In this document: positions 63,727 through 64,000 of the stretch, one piece after another
How positions within the stretch are numbered: position 1 is the first letter of the stretch
Layout of the letters: each line of letters begins with the position of its first letter
NCBI RefSeq assembly: GCF_018304945.1
Contig: NZ_JAGQEE010000006.1
Coordinates: forward strand, 186,001 to 250,000
DNA length: 64,000 nucleotides
Direction of reading: 5' to 3'
DNA from: Collimonas humicola
GTDB taxonomy: Bacteria > Pseudomonadota > Gammaproteobacteria > Burkholderiales > Burkholderiaceae_D
Notes under the pieces: generated by a model
Told to the model about the DNA's origin: nothing
Database searches by the model: none
The model's input: only the letters and a program-made list of their open reading frames with translations
Translations under genes and position numbers: made by a program

Positions 63727-64000
63727 CTAAGCGCCCAGATTTTGCACGAAATTGGGCAGGGCGAATAGTGCTTGGTGGACATTTTCGTTGTAATACTGCA
63801 GATCGGCCAGCGCCCTGTCTTGCAGGCGGATGGCGATTTCCTGGCTCTCCAGTTGCCGCGGATCGAGCGTATCGCTGGCCACCGCCATGCCCCATAGTGC
63901 GCCGTACAGCGGCACATAGACGGTGTAAGGGCTGACATGCCGGAAGACATCGCCGAGACGCTGGCGCAACTGGCTGAAGCGTTGTGGATGATGGAAGGGA
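63727..64000 (-). CDS. Polyamine aminopropyltransferase (spermidine synthase family), C-terminal part only
   Basis: The 90 visible residues include FSQLRQRLGDVFRHVSPYTV, YVPLYGALWGMAVASDTLDP, and LQYYNENVHQALFALPNFVQ. These are the C-terminal segment of SpeE-like aminopropyltransferases, including the YNENVHQA.FALP.FV pattern. The frame continues past base 64000, so the catalytic core and start lie outside. It is the upstream member of the same leftward operon as the lipoprotein and the ATP-grasp enzyme. Confidence 0.85.
   Translation of the reverse strand, partial: PFHHPQRFSQLRQRLGDVFRHVSPYTVYVPLYGALWGMAVASDTLDPRQLESQEIAIRLQDRALADLQYYNENVHQALFALPNFVQNLGA

Noticed and set aside
1-64000. CRISPR array, rRNA operon or T6SS structural genes
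   Set aside because: No regularly spaced repeats of CRISPR type, no rRNA sequence and no sheath, baseplate or ClpV-type T6SS genes were found; ClpA at 49978 is the ClpS-paired housekeeping form.

Overview
The window looks like a chromosome segment of a betaproteobacterium of the Oxalobacteraceae (Collimonas/Herbaspirillum-like). This rests on the GC-rich coding, on the housekeeping genes (rpsT, murJ, icd, csp, clpS-clpA, coaBC-dut, lspA-ileS-ribF, rsmE), and on the secreted GH27 alpha-galactosidases. The genus is inferred from protein character only; no search was run.

Layout. 1-2.2 kb: the 3' part of a secreted GH27 alpha-galactosidase with repeated carbohydrate-binding modules. 2.3-16.9 kb: an integrated element of about 14 kb. 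It is bounded by a 16-bp direct repeat (2809-2824 and 16816-16831), the right copy lying in the 5' end of a tRNA-Arg(CCT) gene. A tyrosine integrase sits beside the tRNA, and a relic of a second, related integrase lies just outside the left repeat. The element carries a PD-(D/E)XK nuclease, an AT-rich repeat block, an orphan type VI secretion (T6SS) vgrG cluster (VgrG, DUF4123 adaptor, DUF3304-like lipoprotein, Tle1-type lipase, PAAR), a membrane protein between two copies of a phage zinc-finger gene end, and P2-type phage remnants (portal, frameshifted terminase).

17-22 kb is a scarred region: a MITE-like element and an inverted half copy flank a DyP-type peroxidase and its small neighbour, followed by a winged-helix/TPR regulator and another integrase fragment. 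22-32 kb is a carbon-utilisation locus. D-aminoacylase, an RpiR regulator and an SDR dehydrogenase run leftward; a sugar ABC transporter and a second GH27 alpha-galactosidase run rightward; the intergenic region holds two copies of one 13-bp palindrome. 32-34.3 kb is an arsR-acr3-arsC operon with a clear ArsR-type operator.

34.4-64 kb is mostly core genome: LysE exporter, S9 peptidase, a putative outer-membrane protein, MHYT sensor, Uup, GNAT, SirB1-like protein, MurJ, S20, DUF192, RluE-like enzyme, Icd, cold-shock protein, ClpS-ClpA, a probably inactive M48-like lipoprotein, Dut, CoaBC, LspA, IleS, RibF, a YidB-like protein and RsmE. The right edge is an operon joining a DUF350 membrane protein, a glutathionylspermidine-synthase-like ATP-grasp enzyme, a YgiB-like lipoprotein and a polyamine aminopropyltransferase (cut by the window). 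It resembles the YjfL/YjfC/YgiB-YgiC gene sets and suggests polyamine modification of an envelope component.

The most unusual parts are the T6SS effector-immunity cluster carried as cargo on a decayed phage-derived element at a repeatedly used tRNA site, and the polyamine/ATP-grasp envelope cluster at the right end.
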